Assembly (NCBI RefSeq): GCF_900117455.1
Contig: NZ_FPHO01000003.1
Location: 1,144,501 to 1,208,500, forward strand
Length of the DNA: 64,000 nt
Reading direction: 5' to 3'
Source: Hyphomicrobium sp. CS1GBMeth3
Lineage (GTDB): Bacteria > Pseudomonadota > Alphaproteobacteria > Rhizobiales > Hyphomicrobiaceae
The position numbers were made by a program, and so were the translations under genes. This document shows, in pieces, positions 46,729 through 54,978 of this stretch. The stretch's first letter is position 1, and each line of letters opens with the position of its first letter. The notes under the pieces are model-generated. The model was given only the letters and a program-made list of their open reading frames with translations. It did not search any database and was not told the DNA's origin.

Positions 46729-48297
46729 ATGCCAGAATCAACAGCCTATGGAGCCGGGGCCGCTGCTGTGGTGAGCATGCCTCTCGATACGAACGAGCCT
46801 GTGGTCGAAACGACGGAGAAACAGCCGTTACCCGTCCTACCGTGGCTGCGCGAGCGCGCCGCCGCGATCCGTCACGGCTGGCTGCGCATCGGGTTGCCGG
46901 CAAAACTGCTGCTGCTGACGGCCATCTTCGTCATGCTGGCGGAAATCCTGATCTTTCTGCCCTCGATCGCCAACTACCGTATTGGCTGGCTCAATGACCG
47001 CCTGACCGCGGCCAACGTCGCGGCGCTTGCGGCCGAGGCGGTCCCTGGCCGCAACGTGCCGCCGGCGCTTCGCAACGAGCTGACGCGCACCGCGCTCGTC
47101 CGCGCCATTGCCATCCGCCGCAGCGGCATCCGCCGTCTCGTGCTGCCACCGGTGACCGAGATCTCGATCGACGAGCACTACGATCTGCGCGAGCCGCCGA
47201 ACCTGACGTTGAGCCAGGATATGGGGCTGCGTCTGTCGCAGATCGGCGATGCCATTGCGTTGTTCTTCTCGCCCGACGACCGCGTGATCCGCGTCACCGG
47301 ATATCTCGGCCCTCGATACGACGACGTGATCGAGATTGTGCTGCCCGAGGAGCCGTTGAAGCGAGCGATGGTCAGCTACGGCATGAACATCATCTATCTC
47401 TCGATCATGATTTCTTTGATCGCGGCGGCGCTGGTCTATTTCGCCATCAGCGCACTTCTCGTGCGGCCGATGATGCGCATCTCGCGCAACATGCTGCGCT
47501 TCGGCGAGAATCCGGAGGACTCGAGCCGGATCATCACGCCATCAGGCCGCTCCGACGAGATAGGCACCGCTGAGCGCGAACTTGCGCACATGCAGCGCCA
47601 GCTTGCCCAGGCGCTCGCCCAGAAGAACCGGCTGGCGCAACTGGGCCTCGCCGTGAGCAAGATCAGCCACGACCTGCGCAACATGTTGGCCAACGCCCAG
47701 CTCATTTCCGATCGCCTGACCGCGATCCCGGACCCGACCGTGCAGCAGTTCGCCCCGAAGCTGATCGCCTCCCTCGACCGCGCCATCAACTTCTGCAACA
47801 CGTCGCTGCGTTTCGGGCGCGCCGAGGAAGCCGAGCCGCGGCGCGAGCTGATGCGTCTGAAACCGTTGATCGAGGAGGTCGCCGAGGGACTCGGCCTGCC
47901 GCGCGAGGACCGCATCGCTTGGATCGTCGAGGTCGACGACCAGCTCCTGATCGACGTCGACCACGAGCACTTGTTCCGCGTCTTGAGCAACCTGACGCGC
48001 AACGCCGTGCAGGCCATCGAAAGCCGTGCGGACGGCAAGGGCGAGATCCGCGTCAAGGCGTGGCGCGACGGCCGCAAGGTCTTCATCGAGATGTCAGACG
48101 ACGGGCCCGGCGTGCCCGAACAGGCGCGCAAGAACCTGTTCCGGCCGTTCCAGGCTTCGACCCGCAAGGAGGGCTCCGGCCTCGGCCTCGCCATCGCGCT
48201 CGAGCTGGTGAACGTCCATGGCGGCAAGCTGGAGTTGCTCGATACGCCCGTCGGCGCCACATTCCTGATCGAGCTTCCGGACCGCTCGGTGCGCTGA
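46729..48297 (+). CDS. HAMP-domain sensor histidine kinase
   Basis: 522 residues. Two membrane segments (LLLLTAIFVMLAEILIFLPSI near 65 and IIYLSIMISLIAAALVYFAIS near 225) enclose a periplasmic sensor of about 140 residues. HAMP follows (LLVRPMMRISRNMLRFGENPED). The H-box is AVSKISHDLRNMLANAQLIS, which puts HDLRN in the HisKA_3/HWE-unlike, NtrB-like class. The ATPase has NLTRNAVQAIE (N), SDDGPGVPEQ (G1) and GSGLGLAIALEL (G2). No response regulator lies nearby, so the partner is unknown. Several starts are possible; the ATG at 46729 has GGAAAG upstream. Confidence 0.9.
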   Translation: MPESTAYGAGAAAVVSMPLDTNEPVVETTEKQPLPVLPWLRERAAAIRHGWLRIGLPAKLLLLTAIFVMLAEILIFLPSIANYRIGWLNDRLTAANVAALAAEAVPGRNVPPALRNELTRTALVRAIAIRRSGIRRLVLPPVTEISIDEHYDLREPPNLTLSQDMGLRLSQIGDAIALFFSPDDRVIRVTGYLGPRYDDVIEIVLPEEPLKRAMVSYGMNIIYLSIMISLIAAALVYFAISALLVRPMMRISRNMLRFGENPEDSSRIITPSGRSDEIGTAERELAHMQRQLAQALAQKNRLAQLGLAVSKISHDLRNMLANAQLISDRLTAIPDPTVQQFAPKLIASLDRAINFCNTSLRFGRAEEAEPRRELMRLKPLIEEVAEGLGLPREDRIAWIVEVDDQLLIDVDHEHLFRVLSNLTRNAVQAIESRADGKGEIRVKAWRDGRKVFIEMSDDGPGVPEQARKNLFRPFQASTRKEGSGLGLAIALELVNVHGGKLELLDTPVGATFLIELPDRSVR

Positions 48298-48462
48298 CCG
48301 GAACCGGGCGGGCGCTCTCGCCTAAGGCCATCTGCGGCCAAAGAGATCAAGAGACTTGCGCTCGCCGACCACTCATATTAGGAGTGGCGGCCTTGCTAGG
48401 CCGAAGCGGCGCCAGCCGACCCGGTCTCCGTGCTGGCATTTGCCCAGCCCCGATAGCAAAAA

Positions 48463-48539
48463 GCGCCCGTAGCTCAGCTGGATAGAGCACCAGACTACGA
48501 ATCTGGGGGTCAGAGGTTCGAATCCTTTCGGGCGCGCCA
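48463..48539 (+). tRNA. tRNA-Arg (anticodon ACG)
   Basis: 77 bases with encoded CCA. The acceptor arms GCGCCCG and CGGGCGC pair fully. AGCTCAGCTGGATAGAGC is the D arm, CCAGA-CTACGAA-TCTGG the anticodon arm with ACG, and CAGAGGTTCGAATCCTTTC contains the T arm. The wobble A is expected to become inosine by TadA. A serine recombinase gene on the other strand ends inside this tRNA (at 48510), so its 3' half served as an attachment site for an integrated element. Confidence 0.96.
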
Positions 48540-50143
48540 CTCACGAACAAAACTGGGCACTCCAGCCGGGGATGCTCCTTCCGCCATCACGAGGCGTTCC
48601 AGTACGCTCTTCCGTCCGATGATGCGGATTTCCTCGTCGTCAACTTCAACCTGATCGACGATTGACCTGATATAGGCACGTCTGAAAGACGTCTCGCCCT
48701 CCAGCACATTGCTTCGCATCGCTTCGGCGAAGGCTGCGATCTTGTCCGGGGTAATTTTTGAGCCGGGACGCAGTTCTGCTTTCGCTCGGTCGAACGTCGC
48801 CTAAGCGATGTCTCGCTCTTGTTTCGCTGCAACCAGACGGTCCTTGAGTGTCGCGTCGCTCGGATCGGCAATGCCAGCTTCTATCGCATCGTACAGACGG
48901 CGAAGCCTGGCTTCTGCCGAGTTGAGCTTCGCCTGGAGCGCAGCGAGGCGCTTCGCATAGTCCTCGTCGCGTGAGGACTGGCGTTGCACCAGTCCTTCAA
49001 GCAGCTTCGCAACCCGCTCCGGCGTCAGCAGCCTCTCTGCCAGTTTTTCGCTGACGAGCCGATCCAGTTTCTCCATGGGTATCGAACGGCCCTTGCAGAC
49101 GGTCTTTCCCTTCCGCGCGCAAACGGAACACGTGTAGTACCGATAGCGGCCCGATTTTCCTGTGCGCAGAGTCATTCCTCCGCCGCAACTTGCACACGTC
49201 GCAATCCCTGTCAGAAGGATTGGGCCGCTCACTACGCGGGGTGCCGTGACTTTCGGATTTCGTTCCCGAAGCCTCGCCTGCACGGCATCGAACAATGAAG
49301 CTTCGATGATCGGCTCAACAGGAACGGTGATCTGATCCGCCTCGGGCTTTGCCTCTCTCGTTTTCCAAACTTTGCGATTGAAGCGGTGCTCGCCCTTATA
49401 CGTCGTCCGCGTCAGGATGAGATAAAGCGGTCCTATTCCCCACCTTGCGCCACGTCTCGTTCTATAGCCACACTCGTTCAGCCATGATGTGGCAGCCTTT
49501 ACACCCAACGGCCCGGACGTTCCGTCGCCTTCTTTCACGAGCTTGAAGATCAAGCGTACGACTTCCGCCTCGACGAGGTCGACAGCGAGCCGCTTCTTAG
49601 TCTTCGATCCCCGCTGCTCCGCTTCAATGACGCAATAACCGTAGGGCGGCTGCGATCCATTCCAAAACCCCTGCCGCGCGTTCTCTTGCATCGCGCGCAG
49701 TGTATGCTTTGCGTTCTCTTTCGACTGATATTCGTCGAACAGCGCGAACACCTGCCGAACCATCGCGCTCATCGGATCGTCCCCGAGATCCTGCGTGATG
49801 CTTACAAGCCGCACACCCGCCTTCCGCAACCGGCGGACATGATACTCAAGCTGAAAGTGATCGCGCGCAAAACGGCTAAACGAGTGGACAATGACAACGT
49901 CGAATGGCGCGTCGCCGGCAGTCGCCATATCGAGCAGGCGTTGAAGCTCAGGGCGTCGGTCGTCAGTTCCGCTCGCGCCCGGCTCAACAAACTCAATAGC
50001 CACATCCCAGCCGCGGGCCTTGCAGAATGCTAGCGCCTGTCGGCGCTGATCCGGGATCGATAGATCCGACCCGTTGAGACGCGAAGGTACAGGGCAGCCC
50101 GCAATACCTGCGACCCGTCTTGGGTTAGGACCTGTTCGGCCAT
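48510..50143 (-). pseudogene. large serine recombinase (integrase), broken by a frameshift and a nonsense codon
   Basis: Reading from the ATG at 50143 gives MAEQVLTQDGSQVLRAALYLRVSTGR, with the catalytic Ser in YLRVSTG. The frame is then lost near 50070, and the gene continues in another frame as DLSIPDQRRQALAFCKARGWD. That frame carries the rest of the resolvase domain (HSFSRFARDHFQLEYHVRRL), the recombinase domain, a zinc ribbon (CASCGGGM, CSVCARKGKTVC) and a coiled coil. A TAG at 48801 interrupts it (QERDIA-stop-ATFDRAKAELRP). The same frame then runs to VREWRARKDSNL and stops inside tRNA-Arg. Two lesions mean the enzyme is dead, so the element can no longer excise itself with it. Confidence 0.88.
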
Positions 50144-50155
50144 CTCCAACTCCAC

Positions 50156-50365
50156 TCAAACGCGCTCAGACAGAGCAGCTTTTTGCGGCGCTTCAGAGTC
50201 GACTGGAAAGCTGGGCAAGTCGTCGGCCCCAAGAGTTGCTTCGATCAATCCCAGAAGAAATGCCTCGACCGCGTCCAACTCTCGCATGCTGACAGGAAGG
50301 TCGTCACCGAGGTCATCTGTGATCTCGGTATATTCGGTGTCAGGCAAGTTTGAGTGGCGCTGCAT
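50156..50365 (-). CDS. small acidic protein upstream of the recombinase
   Basis: 69 residues, strongly acidic (TEYTEITDDLGDDLPVSMRELDAVEAFL). It ends 13 bases before the recombinase start on the same strand. Small acidic frames of this kind are often found directly before serine recombinases of this group, which supports a real gene and a shared message. No domain recognised. It may be a directionality factor or a regulator; that is a guess from position only. Confidence 0.55.
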   Translation of the reverse strand: MQRHSNLPDTEYTEITDDLGDDLPVSMRELDAVEAFLLGLIEATLGADDLPSFPVDSEAPQKAALSERV

Positions 50366-50498
50366 GCGCCGGAAGTGGGATCGGTTCGGCGCTTTATCCT
50401 GGCCACGGACTGGTCAATCACCAGCGGCCAGTTAATCGGCGTTAACTAATTGGCAACCAGGAGTTGCCATAATAATACTATAAACACTGCGGATATAC

Positions 50499-50732
50499 AT
50501 GAAAACGCCCACTTATATTGGTCTGGGAGAGGCACGAACACTACTAGCAACCCTCGGCGTTGCGCTTAGCGAACGCCAGATGAAACGAGCGGCGGACCTG
50601 GATGCTAAGGGTCGGAGAAAGCTGCCATTTTTTGTAGACCCCATTACGGGAACGCTGAAAATTGAGAAGGGCGTTCTCGTAGCAGCCTACAGGCGACTGC
50701 AAGTAGAAGAAGAGAATAACTTGCGAACGTGA
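50499..50732 (+). CDS. small protein, possibly DNA-binding
   Basis: 77 residues: a helical start (YIGLGEARTLLATLGVALSERQMKRAAD), a middle with KGRRKLPFFVDPITGTLKIEKG and a helical end. The layout (two helices, then a short strand pair ending in a basic helix) recalls a MerR/excisionase-like winged helix, but the match is loose. The upstream 60 bases are AT-rich (CATAATAATACTATAAACA), unlike the surrounding DNA, and could hold its promoter. It belongs to the element behind tRNA-Arg. Confidence 0.5.
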   Translation: MKTPTYIGLGEARTLLATLGVALSERQMKRAADLDAKGRRKLPFFVDPITGTLKIEKGVLVAAYRRLQVEEENNLRT

Positions 50733-50935
50733 AGCATTTTGTGATTCCATGCTTCCGCACTCACCAACGGGCAGCACGTCGCAGGCCCGAGATCGCCGGA
50801 TTGATCTTTGCGGACTTTGGTGCTGGCAAGCGCTACCCCATAGATTTGACTATAACTCATTGAAATAGCACAGCTTACCCTGCGTTTGCGAATCGCGCCG
50901 ATTTGTATCAAAATTCACAGACTGGCGCGCTAGAG

Positions 50936-51070
50936 TACCGATTTTCATGGTTCGGTATCGTTTTTCATGGTAAGATGCCTCTTGTATCGTTTTTCACAGG
51001 AAGGCATCGTTTTTACATGGCCAGAGCGCCGCAGAACCGTTTTTCAGGCCCAGTTACCGTTTTTCACGAG
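50936..51070 (+). repeat. six phased TATCGTTTTTCA-like boxes before and across the Fic start
   Basis: Copies start at 50936 (TACCGATTTTCATGG), 50956 (TATCGTTTTTCATGG), 50985 (TATCGTTTTTCACAGG), 51005 (CATCGTTTTTACATGG), 51035 (AACCGTTTTTCAGG) and 51055 (TACCGTTTTTCACGAG). Start-to-start steps are 20, 29, 20, 30 and 20 bases: three pairs with a period of about 50. The steps are near whole turns of DNA, so all boxes face the same side. They are in different reading frames, so they are DNA sites and not protein repeats. Four lie upstream of the chosen Fic start and two inside the gene. Confidence 0.8.
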
Positions 51071-52570
51071 AGACGGCTGCCTGAAGCTGCGACACTCGCT
51101 GGCTACGCGGCGTTGATCGACGCTTACCGCCTGGCGGTCCCCATTCCTGCGACTCTCTCGGCAATCGGAACCCGCCACCGCCGCACAGAACAACAAGGCT
51201 GGCGCATTTTCGGCCCGCGCTATGCCCCCGAAGCGACGCTCGAAGGACACCTGACCTTCGCCCTGAAACATGAGGGCCTCGACCTCTGCGCGCTAAAGCG
51301 CCTGTTTCTCTCGGTCGGAGCAGCCGAAGTCGAAGCACTTGTCCGCGCGGAGCCGACAGGGCGCTACGCGCGGCGCATCTGGTTTCTCTACGAGTGGCTG
51401 ACCGGTGCCCGGCTGAACCTGCCGGACGCAACAGCTGGCGCGTATGTCACCGTGCTCGATGCCAAGTTGCAGTTCGGCGTTCCAGCGGTGAACTCAAGCC
51501 GTCACCGGGTGAAGAATAATCTGCCCGGCACTCCCGAATTCTGTCCGCTCGTGTTCAGAACGGCAAAGATCGAGGAATTCATCGCAAGCAATCTTGCCGA
51601 GCGCGCGCGGGCCGTTGTCGCCGACGTACCACGCGATCTGCTCGCGCGCACGGCCGCGTTCCTGCTGCTGAAGGACTCCAAGTCGAGCTACGTCATCGAA
51701 GGTGAGCACCCGCCACAAGACCGCATTCAGAGATGGGGGCGGGCAATCGGCGAGGCCGGACGCAGGCCGCTCGATCTCGACGAACTGCTGCGGCTTCAGC
51801 AGATCGTCATCGGAGATGCGCGGTTTGTCCATCTAGGGCTGAGGCAGGAGGGTGGTTTCGTCGGAGAGCATGACCGCGATACCGGAGGGCCGATCCCCGA
51901 CCACATCAGCGCGCGACACGAAGATCTGCGCAGCTTGATCAATGGCATGTCGGAGTTTGACCGCGCTGTATCCGAGCACCTGGACCCCGTCATCGGGGCG
52001 GCGGTGCTGGCATTCGGTTTCGTGTTTGTCCATCCGTTTGAAGACGGGAATGGCCGCATTCATCGATATCTTATCCACCACGTACTGGCCCGGCGCGGCT
52101 TCAATCCGCCCGGCCTCGTGTTCCCGGTTTCGTCTGCCATCCTCAACAGCATCGATCAGTACCGCGACGTGCTGGAGGCCTATTCGACACGTGTCCTGCC
52201 TGTGGTCGAGTGGCAACCGACACCGCAAGGCAACGTGCGCGTTCTCAACGATACCGGAGACTTTTACAGGTCCTTCGATGCCACCCCTCAGACAGAGTTC
52301 CTGTTTGAGTGCGTGAGAAAGACTATTGAGGAAGAGCTGCCCGCCGAGACGGATTATCTGCGCCGCTACGATGAGTTCAAGGCGGGTGTGGAGCAGATCG
52401 TTGACATGCCCGATCAGAGAATTGATCTGCTGTTTCGCATGCTCAGGCAAAACAACGGCAGGCTATCCCAGCGAGCGAGACAGCGGGAGTTCGAGCAGCT
52501 TACCGCCAACGAAGCTGAGGCAATAGAAGCCGCCTACGCAAGGACGTTTGCGGGAGCCGCTCCGCCATGA
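51017..52570 (+). CDS. Fic-domain protein (probable AMPylator) with N-terminal inhibitory motif
   Basis: 517 residues from the ATG at 51017. Fic enzymes move AMP (or related groups) from a nucleotide to a protein hydroxyl. The active motif HPFEDGNGRIHR is complete at residues 339-350. S224-x3-E228-G229 (in SSYVIEGE) is the autoinhibitory helix, placed before the Fic core as in class II. An N-terminal domain of about 150 residues (GWRIFGPRYAPEATLEGHLTFALKHEG) and a C-terminal helical part (about 400-517) flank it. A second gene overlaps its stop by ATGA. The start is uncertain, as the frame is open to 50903 and repeat boxes cross the region. Target unknown. Confidence 0.88.
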   Translation: MARAPQNRFSGPVTVFHERRLPEAATLAGYAALIDAYRLAVPIPATLSAIGTRHRRTEQQGWRIFGPRYAPEATLEGHLTFALKHEGLDLCALKRLFLSVGAAEVEALVRAEPTGRYARRIWFLYEWLTGARLNLPDATAGAYVTVLDAKLQFGVPAVNSSRHRVKNNLPGTPEFCPLVFRTAKIEEFIASNLAERARAVVADVPRDLLARTAAFLLLKDSKSSYVIEGEHPPQDRIQRWGRAIGEAGRRPLDLDELLRLQQIVIGDARFVHLGLRQEGGFVGEHDRDTGGPIPDHISARHEDLRSLINGMSEFDRAVSEHLDPVIGAAVLAFGFVFVHPFEDGNGRIHRYLIHHVLARRGFNPPGLVFPVSSAILNSIDQYRDVLEAYSTRVLPVVEWQPTPQGNVRVLNDTGDFYRSFDATPQTEFLFECVRKTIEEELPAETDYLRRYDEFKAGVEQIVDMPDQRIDLLFRMLRQNNGRLSQRARQREFEQLTANEAEAIEAAYARTFAGAAPP

Positions 52571-52795
52571 CGAAATCGCCGATCGTCGGCAAGGGCACCT
52601 CTTTTCCATTTCAGGTCTCGGTCGCTTGCTGGATTGACCTGCTTGGTTATGGCCGCATGATCTCCGAGGCTGGCTTTAATCCGCTGCATCCGAAGGCCAA
52701 GGACGCAATCAAAAGGATTAGAAGATTCCATTGCCGATCACAGCGCTCGTCACTTTCCCACTCTCGTCATGAACGACGGCGCAGTTGCGGGATGA
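52567..52795 (+). pseudogene. remnant of a Fic-linked conserved protein
   Basis: The start overlaps the Fic stop (ATGA). The first 54 residues look conserved: PFQVSVACWIDLLGYGRMISEAGFNPLHPKA then KDAIKRIRRFH. At about 52730 the frame breaks. The next frame continues plausibly as IADHSARHFPTLVMNDGAVAG and stops at 52793. Continuing in the first frame gives an arginine-serine-rich tail with no pattern. So the gene has a frameshift and is cut short. I do not know the family. Confidence 0.6.
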
Positions 52796-52868
52796 GCGGT
52801 GGCGCGAAAACGCTGGGACGAATGATCAGCCGCGCGTCGGCAGGGCATAGCTCGTTGGCAGGTGTCTG

Positions 52869-53261
52869 ATGGGCGAACCACCGGAGAACCCACATGCGCC
52901 GTTCCCCCGAGTGGCGAAGAAGTACGTCGATGTGAACGGACTGTACTACTTGGCGCTCACTCTCTCTTTGGCGCTTACGTTCGGGTTTTTAGCAGCGTAC
53001 GGACTTGCACAGGATCGGGTGGCAAACAGGATCTTGCTGTACCTATGCCTTGTGAACTTGGTGACCCTGATCGTCGTGGGCGTCCCGAGTGCCGACGATC
53101 GCGATAAGCTGAGCTGGCCACCTGCCTCTTTTAGCTTTGTCATCACGTCATCAAGCGGCTTCGCACGGCCGGGGCGTCAGAGAGCGCCGCAACGACGATC
53201 AACGACGACGCGGCGCCGACTTCGAAAAACACGACGGCGAGCAGTGTCAGCCAAAGGCTGA
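52869..53261 (+). CDS. small membrane protein with a non-native C-terminus
   Basis: 130 codons. The first 90 or so look real: a polar start (PFPRVAKKYVDVNGLYYLA), then two membrane segments, LALTLSLALTFGFLAAYGL and ILLYLCLVNLVTLIVVGV. From about 53150 the frame reads antisense through the leftward fragment at 53143-53600 and becomes a run of Arg, Thr and Ser. The gene therefore appears to have lost its original 3' end at a rearrangement junction near 53150. Function unknown. Confidence 0.45.
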   Translation: MGEPPENPHAPFPRVAKKYVDVNGLYYLALTLSLALTFGFLAAYGLAQDRVANRILLYLCLVNLVTLIVVGVPSADDRDKLSWPPASFSFVITSSSGFARPGRQRAPQRRSTTTRRRLRKTRRRAVSAKG

Positions 53262-53600
53262 GCTTCGTGGCTTCTAGTTCCCAACCGAGGGCGCCGGCAT
53301 AGGAGACGATAGTCTCAGCGACCGGATCGGCCGCAGCAACGCCGGCGCGCGCGGTCATGACGTTCTGTGCGTTGCGTACCGCGATCTCGAACTCGGAGCG
53401 CCGCTCGGCGCGTTTCGCTTCCCTCTTGCGGTTGCCCTTCGACGCTGCGGCCAGGGTCTTGAGCTCGGCGGCGGCAGCTTCAGCACGGGCCTTGGCGATC
53501 TTGTAAGCGTCCGCGTGCGCTGAGCGCGCGGTCGAGGTGTCTTTAGCCGCACCAACAAAGCCGCGATGACCCGCAGGCCTTTGCTGTCGAAGCGCAACGC
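53143..53600 (-). pseudogene. remnant of a coiled-coil membrane protein
   Basis: The leftward frame reads GFVGAAKDTSTARSAHADAY, then a long helix (KIAKARAEAAAAELKTLAAS) and AERRSEFEIAVRNAQNVMTA, then a membrane segment (LWLTLLAVVFFEVGAASSLIVVAAL). The style is that of mobile-element membrane proteins. No start codon with a ribosome site precedes the conserved part; upstream the sense continues only by changing frame. Its last codons overlap the rightward gene at 52869-53261. Taken as a 5'-truncated, decayed fragment. Confidence 0.45.
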
Positions 53601-53734
53601 CATGAGGTCCGGCTGGGTTCTTAGATTGTGCTTCGCTCCCCAGGTCCAGACGCGATCAGGTACATGATCAGCGCATCGCTTTCGCCCGACGATGCGTCGG
53701 ACGTCCCATAAGTTAGCCAACAAGATAACAATTG

Positions 53735-53779
53735 TTGACGCGCGTTCGCGTCAGTAATATAGTTAGCTATATGGCTAAC
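53735..53779 (+). promoter_or_regulatory. promoter and palindromic operator of the ArsR gene
   Basis: TTGACG (53735-53740), 17 bases, TATAGT (53758-53763). A perfect inverted repeat GTTAGC-TATATG-GCTAAC spans 53762-53779 and covers both the -10 box and the start codon, where an ArsR-type repressor would block transcription. A second GTTAGCCAAC half lies at about 53712. If the promoter is right, the message would start at or next to the ATG, making it nearly leaderless. Confidence 0.6.
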
Positions 53780-54136
53780 CAAACAATGCAACTCGACCAT
53801 GTTTTCGGTGCCCTGTCCGACGCGACGCGACGCGCCATTGTTATGCGTCTGTGTGCAGGCGAGGCGTCCGTTGGGGAGCTGGCGAAGCCATTCGAAATGG
53901 CATTGCCGAGCCTGATGAAACACATCCGCATTCTCGAGAACAGCGGCCTTGTCGTCTCCGAGAAGATCGGTCGGGTCCGAACGTGTGCTCTGCAGCCCGA
54001 AGCACTGGAGACCATCGAAGATTGGCTGTCTGGTCAACGGAAAATCTGGGAACGACGCTTGGATCATTTGGAAAACTACGTCGAAAAATTAAAGAACGAG
54101 GAGAAGCTCAGTGCCCGTAAACCCAAGTCGAGATGA
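53771..54136 (+). CDS. ArsR-family transcriptional regulator
   Basis: 121 residues. The winged helix reads HVFGALSDATRRAIVMRLCAGEASVGELAKPFEMALPSLMKHIRILENSGLV, with the wing SEKIGRVRTCAL. No metal-binding ELCVCDL motif is present. ArsR proteins of this type (SdpR/YceI-like, next to SRPBCC proteins) act on their own operon. The start overlaps a perfect palindrome, so self-repression is likely. The next gene starts 26 bases before this one ends. Confidence 0.9.
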   Translation: MANQTMQLDHVFGALSDATRRAIVMRLCAGEASVGELAKPFEMALPSLMKHIRILENSGLVVSEKIGRVRTCALQPEALETIEDWLSGQRKIWERRLDHLENYVEKLKNEEKLSARKPKSR

Positions 54137-54614
54137 AACCCCCCTTTCCACATGGGAGCTTGACCGAGAGATAGTTCTGTCACGCGTGATCAACGCACCG
54201 CGAGATTTGGTGTTCACCGCTTGGGTTGATCCAAAGCACCTACCACAATGGTTTGGTCCGGCAGGTTTCCAGGTTGAAACCAAGTCGATTGACATTCGTG
54301 TCGGCGGAGAATGGCGGTTCGATATGATCGCACCTGACGGCAAGCGATATCCGAATCGAATGAAATTCCGACACATCGAACGGTCGCGCTTGATCGAGAT
54401 CGATCATGGGGGTGATACGGACAACGATCCTGGCATGTTCCGCACCACTATCACATTCGATCAGCAGGGCGACAACAAGACGGTCATCACATTGCGGCAG
54501 TTGCATCCAACGAAAGCGCAGCGCGATGCAAAGATCGGGTTCGGTGCAGTCGAATTCGGTTATCAGACGCTCGATAAACTGGCTGTCTACGTCGAAAACG
54601 GGAGAGCCGGCTAG
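54111..54614 (+). CDS. SRPBCC (AHSA1-like) domain protein
   Basis: 167 residues from a GTG at 54111, with GAGGAG 6 bases upstream. The fold is START-like: ELDREIVLSRVINAPRDLVFTAWVDPKHLPQWFGPAGF is the classic opening, then RVGGEWRFDMIAPDGKRYPNRMKF, and ending with LDKLAVYVENGR. These proteins bind hydrophobic ligands, but the ligand is unknown. ArsR-SRPBCC pairs are common, with the SRPBCC protein thought to act on or sense the inducer. The codon overlap with the regulator points to coupled translation. Confidence 0.9.
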   Translation: MPVNPSRDETPLSTWELDREIVLSRVINAPRDLVFTAWVDPKHLPQWFGPAGFQVETKSIDIRVGGEWRFDMIAPDGKRYPNRMKFRHIERSRLIEIDHGGDTDNDPGMFRTTITFDQQGDNKTVITLRQLHPTKAQRDAKIGFGAVEFGYQTLDKLAVYVENGRAG

Positions 54615-54978
54615 GGCATAGATGTCTGCTGCTGGACGTTCGAATGTGGAGCGCTCTGGGGCAAAATTGCCCATCAGCCGACGCGATTCAGACGGCAGGT
54701 TTGCTCCACCCAGTGGAGTCGCTACGGGTTTCGGCAGCTTGTTCTCAGCTGACACGCCGACGGCGAACGCAACCGGTAAGTCAGGCCAAGCAATCCTTTC
54801 AGCGCGCCGCGCGAAGGCGCTCCGCCCCAATTGCGGTCATTGCCGCAGCTTTGTCGGTGCATCCCGTGCACTTGCCGACAAGTCTGCTTATAGGGGCAAT
54901 GCGGCCGACATGATCAAGGGCACGGAGATTGTTACGACTGCGCGCTATTGAGGTGCGCGCAATCAGCGCGCCCAACGC
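54615..54978. other. 364 bases without a convincing gene
   Basis: Short frames exist (for example 54622-54951 +), but their translations are low in pattern and have no ribosome site. This DNA separates the ArsR-SRPBCC pair from the patatin gene on the other strand. No terminator or repeat is obvious. Confidence 0.5.

Noticed and set aside
50936..51070. CRISPR array
   Set aside because: The boxes are only about 15 bases, imperfect, and separated by 5-15 bases of non-unique length. There are no spacers of even size and no cas genes.
54622..54951. A 109-codon frame after the SRPBCC gene
   Set aside because: No ribosome site, uneven composition and no recognisable pattern. Treated as non-coding.
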